Position numbers and translations under genes: made by a program. Below, piece by piece: positions 63,950-64,000 of a stretch of DNA of 64,000 nucleotides (position 1 is its first letter; each line of letters opens with the position of its first letter). Under the pieces are notes generated by a model. The model saw only the letters and a program-made list of their open reading frames with translations. It had not been told where the DNA came from and searched no databases. Source of the DNA: Pseudomonas iranensis (GTDB taxonomy: Bacteria > Pseudomonadota > Gammaproteobacteria > Pseudomonadales > Pseudomonadaceae); assembly GCF_014268585.2 (NCBI RefSeq), contig NZ_CP077092.1, positions 3,844,001-3,908,000 of the forward strand, read 5' to 3'.

Positions 63950-64000
63950 TCAAACCGAGGCCAGCAATTGCTCACGAAGCCGTTTATGCGCCGCAGCCGC
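63950..64000 (-). CDS. 3' end of a minus-strand gene (partial)
   Basis: The stop TGA is at 63950-63952 and 16 codons upstream are open to the window edge (AAAAHKRLREQLLASV read toward the stop). The composition is Ala/Arg/Lys/Leu rich, helical. It may be the C-terminus of a cytosolic protein or regulator; it could also be chance since only 51 nt are seen. Confidence 0.35.
   Translation of the reverse strand, partial: AAAAHKRLREQLLASV

Overview
The window is chromosomal DNA of a fluorescent-group Pseudomonas (P. fluorescens / koreensis-like). This rests on the GC-rich coding sequence, the proteins I recognise (AcnB end, Mqo, LldP, PaoABC, pseudomonad-restricted small families such as DUF1652, DUF2388 and DUF2790), and at least a dozen intergenic REP/BIME elements built on GTGGGAGCGAGCCTGCTCGC or its inverse. 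I see no rRNA, tRNA, CRISPR array, prophage, insertion sequence or integrase. It reads as an ordinary mosaic of metabolic genes, paralogous envelope proteins and repeats, not a mobile island.

Layout. 1-4.1 kb: 3' end of acnB with its terminator, an amino-acid permease, two tiny membrane proteins, a tautomerase and a two-gene secreted-protein operon (DUF4822 plus unknown). 4.2-7.3 kb: a D-2-hydroxyacid dehydrogenase, then an APH-type phosphotransferase/SDR pair. 7.4-10.3 kb: a small lipoprotein, repeats, DUF1652, and an orphan PAS-LuxR regulator. 10.4-19.1 kb: a complete reductive pyrimidine-degradation locus. It has the PreT-like and PreA subunits of dihydropyrimidine dehydrogenase, dihydropyrimidinase, the carbamoyl-amide hydrolase (beta-ureidopropionase type), an NCS1 nucleobase transporter and a RutR-like TetR regulator. 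A striking 28-bp palindrome lies in the divergent promoter region. 19.2-23.1 kb: lipoproteins and L-lactate permease. 23.4-27.2 kb: a PaoABC-type molybdenum aldehyde oxidoreductase with a Tat leader. 27.5-35.5 kb: cupin/LysR divergent pair, Tat-like aldo-keto reductase, alpha/beta hydrolase, CAP-domain protein, OBAP lipoprotein, a 27-codon membrane ORF, NTF2-like protein and malate:quinone oxidoreductase.

36-46.7 kb: secreted NTF2-like protein, chemotaxis receptor, Cu/Zn superoxide dismutase, DUF2238 membrane protein, DUF2388 protein, the multifunctional DNA ligase LigD, a DUF533/TerB-like protein, phosphatidylcholine synthase, a methyltransferase and a GNAT acetyltransferase. 46.7-51.1 kb is the most intriguing segment. 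A DipZ-type thiol-redox membrane protein, a secreted protein with five 14-residue tandem repeats and a DUF2790 protein are divergent from an OmpR/EnvZ-type two-component system. Two copies of a 38-bp motif sit in the shared promoter region, which suggests one envelope redox or metal stress regulon. 51.2-57.4 kb: methyltransferase, sirtuin, two L,D-transpeptidase-family proteins, a SleB-type cell-wall hydrolase and a second CAP-domain protein. 57.5-64 kb: moaA, a bestrophin-like channel, then a putrescine-type gamma-glutamylation pair (PuuA-like synthetase, PuuB-like oxidase), a DeoR regulator, and the 3' end of a minus-strand gene at the right edge.

Many genes need a start codon downstream of the longest reading frame; the starts given here were chosen from Shine-Dalgarno sequences and signal peptides. 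No similarity search was possible, so family names rest on recognised motifs and remembered families.
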